Notes: generated by a model from the letters alone, not told the origin. A DNA stretch of 64,000 bases from Paracoccus haematequi (GCA_945881965.1 CAMCVS010000002.1:186001-250000), one strand, 5' to 3'; counted from the stretch's first letter, positions 17,423 through 27,809 are shown. Program-made: numbers and translations.

Positions 17423-18379
17423 ATGACATTGGCAGAGGTGACATTCGGCGGGTCTGGATTGGACCGTGCGGCAGAGTTGCGCGGCGATGCGGCAGCGCTG
17501 GCCGCGCTCTGCGCAGACCCGGCGTCCTGCGCGATTGTGCTGTGGCGCGGCAAGCCGTTGGTGACGCGTGACGGGGCCGCGTTGGTGCGCTTGCCCCTGA
17601 GCCATCCGGTGCTGGACGGGGCTGCGCCGCCCCTGTTTCTGGGGCGCGAGGCGGGGGCGATCCTTGGCTATGACCTGTCGGTCTGGCAACCCGATGGGGT
17701 TGATCCCGGCGCGCTGTCGGGCTTTCTGGACCGGTCCGAACAACAGCACCCCGATTTGCCTGCGGGCGAAGTGTTTGCCGAACTGCGCGCGGTGATGACC
17801 CGACTGTCGCCGCGCGATGCCGAATTGGCAGCGACGGCCCGCGCGGTGATGGGCTGGCACGACAGCCACGGGTTCTGCGCGCGCTGCGGCGCGGCCAGCG
17901 TCGTGGTGCAGGCGGGCTGGCAACGCGATTGCCCGGCCTGCGGCGCGCATCATTTCCCGCGCACCGATCCGGTGGTGATCATGGCGGTGACGCATGGCAA
18001 CCGCATCCTGCTGGGCCGCTCGCCCGGGTGGCCCGATCGGATGTTTTCGCTGTTGGCCGGGTTCATCGAACCGGGCGAGACGATCGAGGCCGCCGTGCGC
18101 CGCGAAACCTTTGAAGAGGCGGGCATCCGCGTCGGCGCGGTGCGCTATGTCGCCAGCCAGCCCTGGCCGTTTCCGGCGTCCTTGATGTTGGGTTGCGCCG
18201 CAGAGGCCGAGACAGACACCATCACCGTTGACCCCAACGAACTGGAAGCCGCGCTGTGGATCAGCCGCGAAGACCTGGCGCGGGTGTTCGCGGGCGATCA
18301 TCCGGGTATCGCTCCGGCCCGCATGGGGGCGATTGCACACCATATTCTGTCAATGTGGCTTGCGGATAAACTGGATTAA
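17423..18379 (+). CDS. nudC: NAD(+) diphosphatase NudC
   Basis: Nudix hydrolase (318 residues) cleaving NAD(H), and in some bacteria removing the NAD cap from RNA. It shows the full NudC layout: N-terminal domain, zinc ribbon (CARCG and CPACG), Nudix box beginning GFIEPGETIEAAVRRE and ending EEAGI, and the NAD-specific SQPWPFPAS. Start is uncertain. AGGAG abuts the ATG at 17423 with no spacing, while a TTG two codons downstream (17429) has ideal six-base spacing, so translation may begin there. Confidence 0.93.
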   Translation: MTLAEVTFGGSGLDRAAELRGDAAALAALCADPASCAIVLWRGKPLVTRDGAALVRLPLSHPVLDGAAPPLFLGREAGAILGYDLSVWQPDGVDPGALSGFLDRSEQQHPDLPAGEVFAELRAVMTRLSPRDAELAATARAVMGWHDSHGFCARCGAASVVVQAGWQRDCPACGAHHFPRTDPVVIMAVTHGNRILLGRSPGWPDRMFSLLAGFIEPGETIEAAVRRETFEEAGIRVGAVRYVASQPWPFPASLMLGCAAEAETDTITVDPNELEAALWISREDLARVFAGDHPGIAPARMGAIAHHILSMWLADKLD

Positions 18380-18424
18380 GGCGAAAATACCAAAGGCAGT
18401 GGAACCCGGCGGGCGTTAACCAAG

Positions 18425-18892
18425 ATGCAGTTTACGGCGAAGGAAGACATCGAAGGGCCGATTGACCGGGTTTTCGCCATGCTGACCGATTTCGAAAGCT
18501 ATGAGCGAGCGGCGATGCGGCGCGGGGCCGAGGTGGTGCGCACTGACAGCCTGCGCAATCCGGGTGTCGGTATGACCTGGCAGACGCGGTTCAAACTGCG
18601 CGGACGCGACCGCAATCTGGCCCTGACCTTGGGCGAGATGGATCCGCCGCACGGGCTGCGGATGGATTTCATGTCGCAGAACCTTGATGGTGATCTCAAG
18701 ATTGATCTGCTGGCCATGTCGCGCAACCGCACCCGGATGACTCTGGCCATCGAATTGCGGCCCAAGACATTGTCGGCGCGGCTGATGGTGCAATCGCTGA
18801 AACTGGCGCGCGCCAACATCACCAAACGCTTCGCGCTGCGCGTGGCCGAATTTGCCAAGGATCTGGAAGACCGGATGCGCGGCGCGGCTTAA
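18425..18892 (+). CDS. SRPBCC (START-like) superfamily protein
   Basis: Protein of 155 residues with a helix-grip fold pattern: N-terminal strand with FTAKEDIEGPIDRVFAMLTD, then alternating strands, then a long C-terminal helix (LKLARANITKRFALRVAEFAKD). Such proteins bind hydrophobic ligands such as lipids or quinones, but no ligand can be read here. It starts 46 bp after nudC on the same strand and its stop overlaps the convergent pheA stop by 4 nt. No experimental function is known to me for this subgroup. Confidence 0.72.
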   Translation: MQFTAKEDIEGPIDRVFAMLTDFESYERAAMRRGAEVVRTDSLRNPGVGMTWQTRFKLRGRDRNLALTLGEMDPPHGLRMDFMSQNLDGDLKIDLLAMSRNRTRMTLAIELRPKTLSARLMVQSLKLARANITKRFALRVAEFAKDLEDRMRGAA

Positions 18893-19719
18893 TACCGGTC
18901 GGGCGATGCCGGATAGACCCCCAGCACCTTGTGGGTATGGGTGAAATAATCTAGCTCTTCCAGCGCGCGCGCGACATGGGCATCCTGGGGATGGCCCTCG
19001 ATGTCGGCATAGAATTGCGTCGCGGTGAAACTGCCGCCCACCATATAGCTTTCCAGTTTCGTCATGTTGACGCCATTGGTGGCAAAGCCCCCCATCGCCT
19101 TGAACAGCGCGGCCGGGATGTTGCGGACCTGAAAGATGAAGGTGGTCATCATGTGATCGGACCGGCGCGACAGATCCTCCGACGGCGACATCAGCAGAAA
19201 GCGCGTGGTGTTGTGGCCGTGATCCTCGATATCGCGGGCCAAAACGTCCAGCCCATAGATGCTGGCAGCGATTTCAGAGGCCAGAACGCCTTCGCCGGGG
19301 GTGCGGTGCTGGGCCAGTTCGGCGGCGGCGCCCGCGCTGTCAGCGGCGGCCTCGGCGGCGATGCCATGCGTGGTCAGGAAGGTGCGCGCCTGCGGGATCA
19401 GCACCAGATGCGCGCGCACCTTGCGGATATCGGCCAAAGTCGCCCCCGGCAGCCCCATCAGCGCGATCCGCACCCGCACGAACACCTCGTCCACGATGTG
19501 CAGCCCGCTGTCGGGCAGCAGGCGGTGGATATCGGCCACCCGGCCATAGGTCGAGTTTTCAACCGGCAGCATCGCCATGTCGGCGCGGCTGTCACGCACC
19601 GCGTCAATCACCTCTTCAAAGGTGGCGCAGGGCAGCGGGTCCATGGCGGGACGGGCCATCGTGCAGGCGGCGTGGCCATAGGCCCCCAGCGCGCCCTGAA
19701 AAGCGATGCGATTTGTCAC
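18889..19719 (-). CDS. pheA: Prephenate dehydratase
   Basis: Monofunctional cytoplasmic enzyme (276 residues) converting prephenate to phenylpyruvate in phenylalanine synthesis. The catalytic domain starts RIAFQGALGAYGHAA and carries PVENSTYGRV and DHGHNTTRFLLM with the catalytic Thr. A C-terminal ACT domain (from about 195) includes the Phe-binding pattern GVNMTKLESYMVGG. The GTG at 19719 was chosen because AAAGGA lies six bases upstream. A GTG six codons earlier has no such site. No chorismate mutase domain is fused to it. Confidence 0.95.
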   Translation of the reverse strand: MTNRIAFQGALGAYGHAACTMARPAMDPLPCATFEEVIDAVRDSRADMAMLPVENSTYGRVADIHRLLPDSGLHIVDEVFVRVRIALMGLPGATLADIRKVRAHLVLIPQARTFLTTHGIAAEAAADSAGAAAELAQHRTPGEGVLASEIAASIYGLDVLARDIEDHGHNTTRFLLMSPSEDLSRRSDHMMTTFIFQVRNIPAALFKAMGGFATNGVNMTKLESYMVGGSFTATQFYADIEGHPQDAHVARALEELDYFTHTHKVLGVYPASPDRY

Positions 19720-19845
19720 GATTTTTCCTTTGGGCACGGCGGGTCAACAGACGATTGGGCGTTTCGTCGCGGTAGTTAAACCTTGCCCGTGCGAAGGGGA
19801 AGCGATACATCGCTGCCCGACACACTCACCAAGGGCGGGCGCACG

Positions 19846-20364
19846 ATGTTCGACACGATGACACTGACCAAGATTACCGGCGCGCTGTGCGGGTCGCTTC
19901 TGGTGCTGCTGCTGGGCAAATGGGCGGCCGAGGAACTGTATCACGTCGGCGGTGGTCATGGTGATGACATCGCGCAGGCCTATACCATCGACACCGGCTC
20001 TGACGACGCCGCCCCCGCCGAGGCGGAAGCGGTCGATGTCGTCGCTGTGCTGGCCGCGGGCGATGCTGACGCCGGGGCCAAGGTGTTCTCGAAATGCTCC
20101 GCCTGCCACAAGGTCGAGGCAGGCGCGAATGCCACTGGCCCCTATCTGCATGGCGTGGTGGGCCGGAACGTCGGCGTGGCCACAGGTTTTGCGGGCTATT
20201 CCGGCGCGCTGTCTGCGGTGGCCGATGTCTGGTCGCCAGAAAACCTGTATGCCTTCCTCGAAAACCCCAAGGCCTATGCGCCCGGCAACAAGATGTCCTT
20301 TGCCGGTCTGAAAAAACCCGAAGAGCGGGCCAACGTCATCGCCTATCTGGCGACGCTGCAATAA
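19846..20364 (+). CDS. Membrane-anchored c-type cytochrome (CycM/c552-like)
   Basis: Single-heme cytochrome of 172 residues, probably carrying electrons from the bc1 complex to terminal oxidases. An uncleaved N-terminal anchor (residues about 9-25, ITGALCGSLLVLLLGKW) is followed by an acidic, Ala-rich linker. The class I cytochrome c domain has the heme motif CSACHK and the Met ligand in PGNKMSFAGLK. This matches the membrane-bound cytochrome family of alphaproteobacteria. It is divergent from pheA and is followed by an intrinsic terminator at 20384-20416. Confidence 0.9.
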   Translation: MFDTMTLTKITGALCGSLLVLLLGKWAAEELYHVGGGHGDDIAQAYTIDTGSDDAAPAEAEAVDVVAVLAAGDADAGAKVFSKCSACHKVEAGANATGPYLHGVVGRNVGVATGFAGYSGALSAVADVWSPENLYAFLENPKAYAPGNKMSFAGLKKPEERANVIAYLATLQ

Positions 20365-20383
20365 GCGCCGATGCCAGGGATGC

Positions 20384-20416
20384 AGGCCGCCCGACACCCG
20401 TCGCGGCGGCCTTTTT
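20384..20416 (+). terminator. Intrinsic terminator of the cytochrome c gene
   Basis: AGGCCGCC and GGCGGCCT pair across a 13 nt loop and run straight into a T-tract, 19 bp after the cytochrome stop codon. Confidence 0.85.
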
Positions 20417-20528
20417 CATGCGCTGATGGGCCTTTCACGCAATCGCGTCTTGAAACTGGCCCCGCGCCCTGCCTAGCCTAGCCTTCACGCGATTGCCCAA
20501 ACTGGCCCTGATCAGGAGGATTTGCCCG

Positions 20529-22373
20529 ATGTTTATCCGTGTTCTGGCCGTCATTCTGGCGCTGGTCCTGAACCTTGGCCCGGTCGCCGCCCAAGACAAG
20601 ATCATCCGCGCGCATGGCATATCCACCTTTGGCGATCTGAAATACCCCGAAGGCTTCGCGCGTTTCGACTATGTGAACCCTGATGCACCCAAGGGCGGCA
20701 CGTTTTCAACCTGGGGCTTTGGCACCTTTGACAGCCTGACGCCTTATATTCTCAAGGGCACCCCTGCCGGACTGGCTACGATCTTTTTCGACAGCCTGAT
20801 GGTCGGCACTCTGGACGAACCCGACGCGATGTATGGCCTGCTGGCGCACACCATCGAATACCCCGAAAGCCGCGCCTGGGCGATCTTTCACCTGCGGCCC
20901 GAGGCGCGGTTTTCGGATGGCACACCTGTGACCGCCGATGACGTGGTGTTTTCCTATGAAATCCTGCGGGATAAAGGGCAGCCCACCTATAAGGTGCTGT
21001 TCAAGGATTTCGACCGGGTCGAGGCGATTGACCCGCTGACGGTGAAGTTCACCTTCAAGCCCGATGGCGCGCTGCGCGAATTGCCGATGACGGCGGCGGG
21101 GCTGCCGGTGTTCTCGCGCGCCTATTACGCCAGCCGCGATTTCGCGGAATCGACGCTCGAACCGCCCCTGGGGTCCGGCCCCTATCTGCTGGAAAACGTC
21201 GATGCGGGCCGCAGCGTGACCTATAAGCGCCGCGATGATTACTGGGCGCGTGACCTGAACGTGAACCGGGGGCAGAACAATTTCGACCGCTTGTCCCTGA
21301 CCTATTACGCCGATTACACCACCGCCTTCGAGGGGTTCAAAGGCGGCGCCTATATGTTCCGCGAAGAGTTTTCGTCGATCCTCTGGGCAACCGGCTATGA
21401 TTTCCCGGCGCTGCAAAAGGGTCAGGTGAAACGCGAATCCGTGCCGGATGGCCGCCCTGCGGGCACCCAAGGCTGGTGGTTCAACCTGCGCCGTCCGGTG
21501 TTTGCCGATGCCCGCGTGCGGCAAGCCATCGGTATGGCGTTCAATTTCGAATGGGCCAACGACAGCCTGTTTTTCGGCATTTACACCCGCACCGACAGTT
21601 TCTGGGAAAATTCCACCATGCAGGCTGATGGTCTACCATCGGCTGCCGAACTGGCCCTGCTGGAACCCTTGCGCGCCGATCTGCCGCCCGAGGTGTTCAC
21701 CGCGCCAGCCGTGATCCCCGCGACATCAGCATCGGACAAGAACGCCGACCGCCGCGCGCTGCGCGAGGCGGGTGCGTTGCTGGATGCGGCGGGCTGGACC
21801 GTCGGCGCAGACGGCATCCGCGTCAACGCCGCAGGCGAACGGCTGTCGGTCGAGATGCTGAATGACAGCGCCAGCTTTGAGCGGATCATGACGCCCTATA
21901 TCGAAAACCTGACGCGCCTTGGCGTCGAGGTGCGCGCCACCCGCGTTGACGCCGCCGAAGCCGAAGAACGCGAAAAGAAATTCGATTTCGACATCACCAC
22001 GCGGCGCTATGCCATGAGCCAGACCCCCGGCATCGAATTGCGCGGCATCTTTGGGTCTGACGCGGCGGATGCGCAGGGGTCGTCCAATGTCGCGGGCCTC
22101 AAGAACCCGGCGGTGGACGCGCTGATCAAGGTGATCGAGGATGCCAAGACCCGCGCCGATCTGGAAACGGCGGTCAAGGCGCTGGACCGGGTGTTGCGCG
22201 CGCTGCACATCTGGGTGCCGCAATGGTATAAACCCTCGCACAGCATCGCGTACTTTGACATGTATGAACGCCCCAACGCCGTGCCACCGCCGAACGGTAT
22301 TGGCGAGGCGTCGATCTGGTGGTTCAACCCCGACAAGGCGGCGGCCTTGCAAGCGGCTGGCGCGATCCGGTAA
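20529..22373 (+). CDS. yejA: YejA-like periplasmic peptide-binding protein
   Basis: Family 5 extracellular solute-binding protein of 614 residues, the receptor of the YejABEF importer (peptides, and microcin C in enterobacteria). The signal peptide is MFIRVLAVILALVLNLGPVAA. The mature protein begins QDKIIRAHGISTFGDLKYP, and later segments GTQGWWFNLRRPVFADARVRQA and ELRGIFGSDAAD are typical of the YejA branch. AGGAGG lies nine bases before the ATG at 20529. It is first in a tight four-gene operon. Confidence 0.92.
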   Translation: MFIRVLAVILALVLNLGPVAAQDKIIRAHGISTFGDLKYPEGFARFDYVNPDAPKGGTFSTWGFGTFDSLTPYILKGTPAGLATIFFDSLMVGTLDEPDAMYGLLAHTIEYPESRAWAIFHLRPEARFSDGTPVTADDVVFSYEILRDKGQPTYKVLFKDFDRVEAIDPLTVKFTFKPDGALRELPMTAAGLPVFSRAYYASRDFAESTLEPPLGSGPYLLENVDAGRSVTYKRRDDYWARDLNVNRGQNNFDRLSLTYYADYTTAFEGFKGGAYMFREEFSSILWATGYDFPALQKGQVKRESVPDGRPAGTQGWWFNLRRPVFADARVRQAIGMAFNFEWANDSLFFGIYTRTDSFWENSTMQADGLPSAAELALLEPLRADLPPEVFTAPAVIPATSASDKNADRRALREAGALLDAAGWTVGADGIRVNAAGERLSVEMLNDSASFERIMTPYIENLTRLGVEVRATRVDAAEAEEREKKFDFDITTRRYAMSQTPGIELRGIFGSDAADAQGSSNVAGLKNPAVDALIKVIEDAKTRADLETAVKALDRVLRALHIWVPQWYKPSHSIAYFDMYERPNAVPPPNGIGEASIWWFNPDKAAALQAAGAIR

Positions 22374-22382
22374 GGGACGCGC

Positions 22383-23471
22383 ATGGGTGCCTATATCCTT
22401 CGCCGTCTCGCATTGGTGATCCCGACGCTGTTGGGGATCCTCTTGGTGAATTTTGTCCTGACGCAATTCGTGCCCGGCGGGCCGATCGAACAGATTCTGG
22501 CGGAACTGGACGGGCAGGGCGACGCGTTGCAAGGCATCGCGGGGGGCGGTGATGCCGGGTCGCAAGGCACCGGGGCGGAACAGGGATACCTTGGCGCGCG
22601 CGGATTGCCGCCCGAATTCATCGCGGAACTGGAACGCGAGTTTGGTTTCGACAAACCACCCTTGGAACGGTTCCTGACCATGGTCTGGAATTACATGCGG
22701 TTTGATTTCGGCGACAGCTATTTCCGGTCGATTTCCGTGATTGATCTGGTGCTGGAAAAGATGCCTGTGTCGATCACGCTGGGCCTGTGGTCCACGGTCA
22801 TCGCCTATCTGGTGTCGATCCCCTTGGGCATCGCGAAAGCCGTGCGCGACGGATCGCCCTTTGACACCTGGACCAGCGCCGTGGTGATCGTGGCCTATGC
22901 CATTCCCGGCTTTCTGTTCGGGGTGCTGCTGATCGTGCTGTTCGCGGGCGGGTCGTATTACCAGATTTTCCCCCTGGGCGGGTTGACGAGCGAGGATCGC
23001 ATCTGGGTCACGCTGTCGCCGTTGGAAAAGGTGGGCGATTATCTGTGGCACATCACGCTGCCGGTGATTGCCTCGACGATTTCCGCCTTTGCCACCCTGA
23101 CGCTGCTGACGAAAAACAGCTTTCTGGATGAAATCCGCAAGCAATACGTCATGACCGCACGGGCCAAGGGGCTGACGGAACGGCGCGTGCTCTATGGCCA
23201 TGTGTTCCGCAACGCGATGCTGATCGTGATCGCGGGTTTTCCGGCGGTGTTTATTGGGGTGTTCTTTGGCGGGTCGCTCATCATCGAGACGATATTCTCG
23301 CTGGATGGCCTTGGCCGCTTGGGGTTCGAGGCGGCGGTGCAGCGGGATTACCCGGTGGTGTTCGGCACCCTGTTCATCTTTGGCCTGATCGGGTTGATCA
23401 CCGGCATCCTGTCGGACCTGATGTATGTGCTGGTCGATCCCCGCATTGATTTCGAGCGGAGAGAGGGATGA
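22383..23471 (+). CDS. yejB: Peptide ABC transporter permease YejB
   Basis: Inner-membrane permease of 362 residues. It opens with [21 protein letters not shown], the usual DppB-like first helix, followed by a large periplasmic loop that contains a Gly/Gln-rich stretch near residues 45-65. The conserved cytoplasmic loop [20 protein letters not shown] contacts YejF. It begins 9 bp after yejA and overlaps yejE by 4 nt. Confidence 0.93.
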   Translation: MGAYILRRLALVIPTLLGILLVNFVLTQFVPGGPIEQILAELDGQGDALQGIAGGGDAGSQGTGAEQGYLGARGLPPEFIAELEREFGFDKPPLERFLTMVWNYMRFDFGDSYFRSISVIDLVLEKMPVSITLGLWSTVIAYLVSIPLGIAKAVRDGSPFDTWTSAVVIVAYAIPGFLFGVLLIVLFAGGSYYQIFPLGGLTSEDRIWVTLSPLEKVGDYLWHITLPVIASTISAFATLTLLTKNSFLDEIRKQYVMTARAKGLTERRVLYGHVFRNAMLIVIAGFPAVFIGVFFGGSLIIETIFSLDGLGRLGFEAAVQRDYPVVFGTLFIFGLIGLITGILSDLMYVLVDPRIDFERREG

Positions 23472-24574
23472 AACTGTCCCCGCTGAACGCCCGCCGCTGG
23501 GCGAATTTCCGCGCGAACCGCCGCGCCTTCTGGTCGCTGTGGATATTCATGCTGCTGTTCACCGCGTCGTTGTTCGCCGAGTTCATCGCCAATGACAAAC
23601 CCATCCTCGTGCAATACCGTGGCGAGTATTACACGCCGATCTTCACCTTCTACCCCGAAACCGCGTTCGGCGGCGAGTTTCAGACCGAGGCCGCCTATCG
23701 CGACCCCGAGGTGAAATGCCTCATCGCCACCGGCGGTGTCGAGGCCTGTCTGGACGACCCCGAGGGGCTGTTGGCGCAGGCGGCAACCGGCGTGGTCGAA
23801 GGGCAGGCGATCACAGCGGGCTGGGCGGTGTTCCCGCCGATCCCCTATTCCTTCAACACCATCGTGGACCGCCCCGGTGCAGCGCCGCTGCCACCCGGCG
23901 AGGCGAACCTGCTGGGCACGGATGCTGCGAAACGCGATGTGCTGGCGCGGGTGATCTATGGCTTCCGGCTGTCGATCCTGTTCACGCTGATCGTGACTGT
24001 GCTGACGTCGATCATCGGCATTGCGGCAGGCGCGGTGCAGGGGTTCTTTGGCGGGCGCACCGACCTGATATTCCAGCGCGTGATCGAGATCTGGAGCGCG
24101 ACGCCATCCCTTTACGTCATCATCATCCTGTTCGCCATTCTGGGGCGGTCGTTCTGGCTGCTGGTGTTCATCACCGTGCTGTTCGGCTGGACGGCGCTGG
24201 TGGGCGTGGTGCGGGCCGAGTTTCTGCGGGCGCGGAACCTGGAATATGTCCGCGCCGCCCGCGCGCTGGGGGTGTCGGATACCGTGATCATGTTCCGCCA
24301 CATGCTGCCCAATGCGATGGTGGCCACGATCACCATGCTGCCGTTCATTGTCACCGGCACGATTGCCACGCTCGCCGCGCTGGATTTCCTTGGCTTTGGC
24401 CTGCCGTCCTCGGCGCCCAGCCTTGGCGAATTGACCCGGCAGGCCAAGGAACATCTGGACGCGCCCTGGCTGGCGTTCACCGCGTTCTTCGTATTCGCGG
24501 GGATGCTGTCGCTGTTGGTGTTCATCTTCGAAGGCGTGCGCGACGCCTTTGACCCGCGAAAGACCTTTGCATGA
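23468..24574 (+). CDS. yejE: Peptide ABC transporter permease YejE
   Basis: Second permease of the importer, 368 residues. The first helix (about 22-42) is followed by a periplasmic region of about 110 residues with two cysteines ([11 protein letters not shown]), longer than in DppC and typical of YejE. The ATPase-contact loop is [20 protein letters not shown]. Start and stop codons overlap yejB and yejF (ATGA in both cases), so the operon is translationally coupled throughout. Confidence 0.93.
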   Translation: MKLSPLNARRWANFRANRRAFWSLWIFMLLFTASLFAEFIANDKPILVQYRGEYYTPIFTFYPETAFGGEFQTEAAYRDPEVKCLIATGGVEACLDDPEGLLAQAATGVVEGQAITAGWAVFPPIPYSFNTIVDRPGAAPLPPGEANLLGTDAAKRDVLARVIYGFRLSILFTLIVTVLTSIIGIAAGAVQGFFGGRTDLIFQRVIEIWSATPSLYVIIILFAILGRSFWLLVFITVLFGWTALVGVVRAEFLRARNLEYVRAARALGVSDTVIMFRHMLPNAMVATITMLPFIVTGTIATLAALDFLGFGLPSSAPSLGELTRQAKEHLDAPWLAFTAFFVFAGMLSLLVFIFEGVRDAFDPRKTFA

Positions 24575-26178
24575 GCCTGTTGGACATCCGCGACCTGCGC
24601 GTGTCGTTCCGGCAGGACGGCCGCGACATTGCCGCCGTCAAGGGCGTGTCGTTCACCCTGAACCGGGGCGAAACGGTCGCGCTGGTGGGCGAAAGCGGGT
24701 CGGGCAAATCGGTCTCGGCGCTGGCGACCGTTGGCCTGCTGGGGGCCAATGCGCAGGTCACCGGGTCGGTGACCTATGATGGGCAACAGATGGTTGGCGC
24801 GCCGGAACCGTTGCTGCGCCGGGTGCGCGGCAATGACATCAGTTTCATCTTTCAGGAACCGATGACGTCGCTGAACCCCTTGCACACCATCGAACGGCAA
24901 CTTGGCGAAAGCCTCGCCCTGCATCAGGCGCTGACGGGCGACGCGGCGCGGGCGCGTATCCTGGACCTGCTGCACAAGGTCGGCATCCGCGACGCAGAAA
25001 GCCGTCTTTCGGCCTATCCGCATCAACTGTCCGGCGGACAGCGGCAGCGCGTGATGATCGCCATGGCGCTGGCGAACAAACCCGACGTGCTGATCGCCGA
25101 TGAACCGACCACAGCGCTGGACGTGACGATTCAGGCGCAGATCCTTGACCTGCTGGCCGATCTGAAGCGGACCGAGAACATGGGGCTCTTGTTCATCACC
25201 CATGATCTGGGCATCGTGCGGCGCATTGCCGACCGGGTCTGCGTCATGCGGCAGGGCGAGATTGTCGAACAGGGCCCGGTGGCTGACGTGTTCGGCAATC
25301 CGCAGCACGCCTATACCCGGATGCTGCTGGCGGCGCGGTCGGTGGGGCAGCCGGACCCGGTGGCGGATGATGCCCCCGAAATGGTGCGCACCGATCACCT
25401 GCGCGTCTGGTTCCCGATCCAGAAGGGCCTGTTGAAACGCACCGTGGGTCATGTGCAGGCGGTGAACGATGCCAGCATCTCGGTGCGCGCGGGCGAAACG
25501 CTGGGGATCGTGGGCGAAAGCGGGTCGGGTAAGACGACGCTGGCGCTGGCGATCATGCGGCTGATTGCATCCGAGGGCGGGATCACCTTTCAGGGCCGCG
25601 ATTTGCGCGCGTTGGCCACGCGTGATCTTCGCGCGTTGCGCCGCGACATGCAGATCGTGTTTCAGGACCCGTTCGGCAGCCTGTCACCCCGCATGACCTG
25701 TCAGCAGATCATCGCCGAAGGGCTGGGCGTGCATGGCGTGGACCCCGGCCGCGACCGGCAGGGCATGGTGGCCGAGGTGATGACCGAGGTGGGGCTGGAC
25801 CCCGCCGCGATGCACCGCTATCCGCATGAATTTTCCGGCGGCCAGCGCCAGCGCATCGCGATTGCGCGCGCGATGATCCTGCGGCCCAGCCTTGTGGTGC
25901 TGGACGAACCCACATCGGCGCTGGACATGACCGTGCAGGTGCAAATCGTTGATCTGCTGCGCGGGCTGCAACGGAAATACGGGTTGGCCTATCTGTTCAT
26001 AAGCCACGACCTGACCGTGGTGCGCGCGATGAGCCACAAGATCGCGGTCATGCAGGCGGGCGATATCGTCGAGGCGGGACCGGCGGATCAATTGTTCCGC
26101 GCGCCGCGCACGGAATACGCGAAAACGCTGTTGGCGGCGGCATTGGAACCCGGTGTGCACAGGCCATTAACCATTTGA
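24571..26178 (+). CDS. yejF: Peptide ABC transporter double ATPase YejF
   Basis: Fused ATPase of 535 residues with two complete nucleotide-binding domains. Domain 1 has [23 protein letters not shown] and [12 protein letters not shown]. Domain 2 has [23 protein letters not shown] and [12 protein letters not shown], each followed by an oligopeptide-type C-terminal extension. It drives import through YejB/YejE. It closes the operon, and the 13 bp stem at 26248-26280 is a plausible terminator shared with the convergent hvrA. Confidence 0.94.
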   Translation: MSLLDIRDLRVSFRQDGRDIAAVKGVSFTLNRGETVALVGESGSGKSVSALATVGLLGANAQVTGSVTYDGQQMVGAPEPLLRRVRGNDISFIFQEPMTSLNPLHTIERQLGESLALHQALTGDAARARILDLLHKVGIRDAESRLSAYPHQLSGGQRQRVMIAMALANKPDVLIADEPTTALDVTIQAQILDLLADLKRTENMGLLFITHDLGIVRRIADRVCVMRQGEIVEQGPVADVFGNPQHAYTRMLLAARSVGQPDPVADDAPEMVRTDHLRVWFPIQKGLLKRTVGHVQAVNDASISVRAGETLGIVGESGSGKTTLALAIMRLIASEGGITFQGRDLRALATRDLRALRRDMQIVFQDPFGSLSPRMTCQQIIAEGLGVHGVDPGRDRQGMVAEVMTEVGLDPAAMHRYPHEFSGGQRQRIAIARAMILRPSLVVLDEPTSALDMTVQVQIVDLLRGLQRKYGLAYLFISHDLTVVRAMSHKIAVMQAGDIVEAGPADQLFRAPRTEYAKTLLAAALEPGVHRPLTI

Positions 26179-26247
26179 CGCGTTGCACGGCGCGATGCCG
26201 ATACATGGCAGCCTGAAATTGACTGTAATCGGCCCTGTGAAACGCAT

Positions 26248-26280
26248 GACGCCAATTCGCGTCCGGTGCGAATTGGCGTC
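26248..26280. terminator. Long hairpin between convergent yejF and hvrA
   Basis: GACGCCAATTCGC and GCGAATTGGCGTC are perfect 13 bp arms around a 7 nt loop. No U-tract follows on either strand. A second hairpin (TTGACGC/GCGTCAA, 26298-26317) follows. It is likely a bidirectional terminator or transcript-end stabiliser. Confidence 0.6.
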
Positions 26281-26324
26281 AGGTATCTGTGGTTGAATTG
26301 ACGCTAATGTGCGTCAAATTCAAA

Positions 26325-26645
26325 TCAGATCGCGAGTTCTTCCAGCGTTTTGCCGTCTGCCAACGCAGCGCGGATCCAGTCGGGACGGCGGCCTTTTCCG
26401 GTCCAGGTGGCATTGTGATCTTCGGGATTGCGATAACGCGCGATGCCCGGCGCTTTCTTGCCGGTCTTGCGCGGTGCGCCCATCAGGTCGGACAGGTTAA
26501 AGCCCATCTCGCGGGCCTTTTCTTCCAACGCGGCCATCACGCGGGTTTTCTCGCGGTCGGCGAATTCCTCGACCGCGCGGGCGACCTGCTTTTGCAGGGC
26601 CTTGAGTTCCGAAAGGCTGAAACCGTCCAGATCAATGTGTGCCAT
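26325..26645 (-). CDS. hvrA: H-NS family nucleoid protein, HvrA-like
   Basis: DNA-binding regulator of 106 residues. The N-terminal half (about 7-55) is a helical oligomerisation region (LSELKALQKQVARAVEEFAD). The C-terminal half is the H-NS DNA-binding domain, with YRNPEDHNATWTGKGRRPDW. In Rhodobacter the homologue HvrA tunes photosynthesis and nitrogen-fixation genes. Whether this organism uses it so is unknown. The ATG at 26645 has AAGGGA eight bases upstream. GACGCCAATT-type motifs lie both upstream and downstream. Confidence 0.88.
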   Translation of the reverse strand: MAHIDLDGFSLSELKALQKQVARAVEEFADREKTRVMAALEEKAREMGFNLSDLMGAPRKTGKKAPGIARYRNPEDHNATWTGKGRRPDWIRAALADGKTLEELAI

Positions 26646-26775
26646 ATTTTGGTCCCTTTTTAGCGCTTTCGCGCGATTTGCGGCGTGATCCCATCCCCGG
26701 AATAGACGCCAATTGTGGTGGTTTCTGATAATATGCCGGTTTCTATTGCTGTGCAACAAAATTCAGTGGCACCAA

Positions 26776-26807
26776 ACGCAAAGCCGCCGAAGTTGCCTTC
26801 GGCGGCT
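26776..26807 (-). terminator. Intrinsic terminator of the quinone oxidoreductase gene
   Basis: On the minus strand AGCCGCCGAAG and CTTCGGCGGCT form a perfect 11 bp stem with a 4 nt loop, followed by TTTGCGTTT. It begins 25 bp after the qor stop codon. Confidence 0.8.
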
Positions 26808-26831
26808 CTATTCCCTGATCAAAAGAATAGG

Positions 26832-27809
26832 TCAGATCGTCAGAATGGTGGACCCGGTGGTGGCGCGCGCCTCGAGTGCGCGATGGGCATCGGCCACCTG
26901 ATCAATCGGGAACCGCTGGTCGATCACGATCTTGATTGCGCCGGACGTCACCTTGGCGAACAACTGCCGCGCCATATCCTGACAGGTGGCGTGATCGGCA
27001 ATATGGGTGAACAATGTCGGCCGCGTCAGTTGCAAAGACCCCTTTGCGGCCAGTTTGCCGATCTCCACCGGCGGCACAGTCCCAGAAGAATTGCCAAAGG
27101 TAATCATCATGCCGACAGGACGCAGGCAATTGAGCGAGCCTTCGAACGTATCCTTTCCCACTGAATCCATCACGACATCGACGCCCCGGCCACCGGTCAG
27201 GCGGCGCACTTCGGTCGCAAAATCCGGCGTGGTGCGATAGTTGATGCAATGGGTCGCGCCATGCGCCAGCGCCTGGGCACATTTCTCGTCGGACCCGGCG
27301 GTGCCGATCAGGGTGATCCCCTCGGACCGCGCCCATTGGCAGGCGATCAGGCCGACGCCCCCGGCTGCGGCATGGAACAGCACGGTATCGCCCGCCTTCA
27401 GCGGCACGGTGCGGCGGAACAGGAACACGACCGTCAGCCCCTTCAGCATCATCGCCGCGCCTTCGTCGAAGGAAATGGCGTCCGGCAACGGGCAGACCTG
27501 GGCCGCGGGCATCACGCGGGCCTCGCAATAGGCACCGGGCGGTTGGCTGGCATAGGCGGCACGGTCGCCCACGGCCAGATGGGTCACACCATCGCCCACG
27601 GCCTCGATCACACCGGCGGCCTCCATGCCCATCGCGCTGGGCAAGGTCATCGGATAGACCCCCGACCGCTGATAGACGTCGATGTAATTCAGCCCCGCCG
27701 CGTGATGGCGGATGCGGACCTGACCGGGGCCGGGTTCGCCCACGTCGCGGTCCACGATCTTTAAGGCGTCCGGCCCGCCTTGGGCCTCGATGATGACGGT
27801 CTTTGCCAT
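26832..27809 (-). CDS. qor: NADPH:quinone oxidoreductase (zeta-crystallin-like)
   Basis: Zinc-independent medium-chain dehydrogenase/reductase of 325 residues. It is probably a one-electron NADPH:quinone reductase or a related enal/enone reductase. The GroES-like N-terminal domain has GLNYIDVYQRSGVYP. The Rossmann domain carries HAAAGGVGLIACQWA and the NADPH-side stretch GSDEKCAQALAHGA. The zinc ligands of alcohol dehydrogenases are absent. It is followed by its own terminator. The physiological substrate cannot be told from sequence. Confidence 0.9.
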   Translation of the reverse strand: MAKTVIIEAQGGPDALKIVDRDVGEPGPGQVRIRHHAAGLNYIDVYQRSGVYPMTLPSAMGMEAAGVIEAVGDGVTHLAVGDRAAYASQPPGAYCEARVMPAAQVCPLPDAISFDEGAAMMLKGLTVVFLFRRTVPLKAGDTVLFHAAAGGVGLIACQWARSEGITLIGTAGSDEKCAQALAHGATHCINYRTTPDFATEVRRLTGGRGVDVVMDSVGKDTFEGSLNCLRPVGMMITFGNSSGTVPPVEIGKLAAKGSLQLTRPTLFTHIADHATCQDMARQLFAKVTSGAIKIVIDQRFPIDQVADAHRALEARATTGSTILTI

